Part shown: positions 5,803 to 7,034 of the stretch, piece by piece
Numbering within the stretch: position 1 is the stretch's first letter
How the letters are laid out: every line of letters begins with the position of its first letter
Source: an uncultured Bacteroides sp.
Lineage (GTDB): Bacteria > Bacteroidota > Bacteroidia > Bacteroidales > Bacteroidaceae
Length of the DNA stretch: 7,034 bases
Reading direction: 5' to 3'
NCBI GenBank assembly: GCA_934716785.1
Contig: CAKUYM010000223.1
Location: forward strand, 1 to 7,034
The notes under the pieces: generated by a model
The model's database searches: none
The model's input: the letters and a program-made list of their open reading frames with translations, nothing else
What the model was told of the DNA's origin: nothing
Made by a program: the position numbers and the translations under genes

Positions 5803-7034
5803 CTATTCCACTAAATTGTTCCAATCTATTTCCTCTTTATACTTCACCAATGCAATCACATTATTATCATCTTCACGTAGATTAGCTGCTATTTCTTTCA
5901 AACGACCTTTCAACTCTCCTTTCTTGTAGTGGTTGATTAACCCTTCCGGCCCATATAAGGCAAAGCCACAGTTTTTCATTGTCCAACCGTTACAATACAT
6001 TGTAGGGACATAATTAAATGATGCATCGGAAGATATATCTGAATTATAGATTTCCCAGTGTTCCAACTTATTCGTAATACGATTCCAGACCAACGTTTTA
6101 CTTTCATTGTAAGGACTCCACGGATTCTTTTCGTCCGTAAACAATGGTACGACATCAAAAACTAAAAAATAATCCGTAAAACCATAAGGGAAAATGGCAA
6201 GGGGCGGAGTAGTCGAATGAATAGAAGGACTCTGCACTGCAATGGGAACCTTCTTTCTATCAACCAAAGAGTAAATCGTATCGGAAGATAATTCCAGAAT
6301 CCAGCACTCATTGCCATTTTGCAATAACGAGGAATGATTCAAAGATCCAACTTTTTCACCTTTCCCATTGTAAATGTAATTAGTAATTCCATTCTTGATT
6401 TTCAAATCAAGAGGGTAACGACTACCATCTTTTTTACTAATCAGATAATAAGGAGGCTTATCAGTGAGCCCACGAGATATGTAAAGTTGTGTAGAACTAT
6501 ATCCGAGTAGGAAATCTGCATCATAATGAAGTATTTTAAGAAACCGAACATAATCCTCAATGGTAGCCTTACCGATATCTACACCCATAAAACCGTCCAT
6601 AGGAATGGAACGTTTATAGTCGCCCTTGAAAGAATAGATTAATATTTCACTTTTATTCATATCATCTACATAACATTCTTCCTGCTCAAAGTCAACGATG
6701 CACAAGGACAAATAGCTAAACTCTCCCGGTCCAGAGCCTCTGCGATTAAATTTCCACAGTAGCTTACCTGAATGGTCAAAAAAGTAAATATTACCACCGG
6801 AGGAGACATCGCTCGTTACAACATACTTATCTGAGAAATACATATAAGATAACCCAAGCAGGGTACTATCTGATGATTCCAAAGGGATATACTCTACGTC
6901 CGCAATATCATGAATATCTATCTTACGGGTAGGATAATCCTTCTCACCTATATCGAGAACGGGGATTGATACAGTATCATCTGTCGACTTTGGATGAGTG
7001 CAACTTGATAACAGGTATAAAAAAATTAAAAATA
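5803..7034 (-). CDS. 6-bladed beta-propeller lipoprotein, copy B (5' end just outside the window)
   Basis: The frame is open from base 7034 to the TAG at 5803-5805, giving 409 visible residues; by alignment with copy A only the first four (ATG to codon 4, 10 bp) are missing, so the full protein should also be 413 residues. An apparent start at 6882 is a TTG inside 'VEYIPLESS' and is not the real one. The lipobox L-S-S-C, the DHSGKLLWKF strand and RGSGPGEF are all retained. Compared with copy A there are roughly 45 substitutions and no gaps. Some are radical and clustered, for example DYVRFLKILHYDAD against DYVFFTNILNYDVD, and the Arg/Trp and Arg/Ser changes in the 'DEKNP..PYNESK' segment. It lies upstream of the precursor, separated by the 367-bp spacer, so it may belong to the preceding transcript. 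The role is unknown, as for copy A. Confidence 0.85.
   Translation of the reverse strand, partial: FLIFLYLLSSCTHPKSTDDTVSIPVLDIGEKDYPTRKIDIHDIADVEYIPLESSDSTLLGLSYMYFSDKYVVTSDVSSGGNIYFFDHSGKLLWKFNRRGSGPGEFSYLSLCIVDFEQEECYVDDMNKSEILIYSFKGDYKRSIPMDGFMGVDIGKATIEDYVRFLKILHYDADFLLGYSSTQLYISRGLTDKPPYYLISKKDGSRYPLDLKIKNGITNYIYNGKGEKVGSLNHSSLLQNGNECWILELSSDTIYSLVDRKKVPIAVQSPSIHSTTPPLAIFPYGFTDYFLVFDVVPLFTDEKNPWSPYNESKTLVWNRITNKLEHWEIYNSDISSDASFNYVPTMYCNGWTMKNCGFALYGPEGLINHYKKGELKGRLKEIAANLREDDNNVIALVKYKEEIDWNNLVE
5803..7034 (-). repeat. Direct repeat, unit B (continues past the window edge)
   Basis: This is the partner of the copy at 3708-4939, separated from it by about 860 bp that hold the precursor gene, the hairpin and the spacer. 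Homology is still strong at the last base of the window (signal-peptide codons), so the upstream limit of the repeat cannot be seen. Such directly repeated genes can recombine; recombination between the two units would delete the precursor gene. Confidence 0.85.

Noticed and set aside
5782..5812. Possible terminator after propeller copy B (GCC-AAAA-GGGC then TTTTT)
   Set aside because: The stem is only about 3 G:C pairs, or alternatively an imperfect A/T-rich pairing, too weak to call.

Overview
The window looks like chromosomal DNA of a gut-type Bacteroidales (Bacteroides, Parabacteroides or a close relative). The evidence is AT-rich coding DNA, SusD-era style 6-bladed beta-propeller lipoproteins, weak Shine-Dalgarno signals, and a set of proteins that matches what I recall as the 'GG-Bacteroidales' radical-SAM peptide system. 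Every gene I can support lies on the minus strand, so the biological order runs from high to low coordinates.

Layout in the direction of transcription: a 6-bladed beta-propeller lipoprotein, copy B (7034 to 5803, missing only its first few residues at the window edge); a 367-bp gap with no secure gene; a small Cys-rich peptide precursor with a double-glycine leader (5435 to 5175); a strong hairpin (5103 to 5074); a second propeller lipoprotein, copy A (4949 to 3708); a radical SAM/SPASM peptide maturase (3729 to 2473) that overlaps the end of copy A by 22 bp; a pseudo-radical-SAM partner that has lost the CxxxCxxC motif (2469 to 1249); a short LanC-like protein without recognisable zinc ligands (1240 to 521); and the N-terminal 171 residues of a GT4-like glycosyltransferase (514 to 1), which runs off the window.

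From copy A to the glycosyltransferase the genes overlap or are 3 to 8 bp apart, so they are almost certainly one operon. The inferred logic is that the ribosomal peptide is made with a cleavable leader and a Cys-rich core. The SPASM maturase modifies it, probably with the pseudo-enzyme acting as a leader-binding or scaffold partner. The LanC-like protein and the glycosyltransferase may add further steps. The hairpin after the precursor would give far more precursor than enzyme mRNA. No leader peptidase, ABC exporter or HlyD-type gene is visible here; these would be expected outside the window or elsewhere in the genome.

The two propellers are about 88-89% identical by my hand count, of equal length and without gaps. 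They flank the precursor gene and represent a fairly recent duplication. The family-level architecture has been named before, but the chemistry of the product and the role of the propeller lipoproteins are not established as far as I know, so this is the main point of interest.
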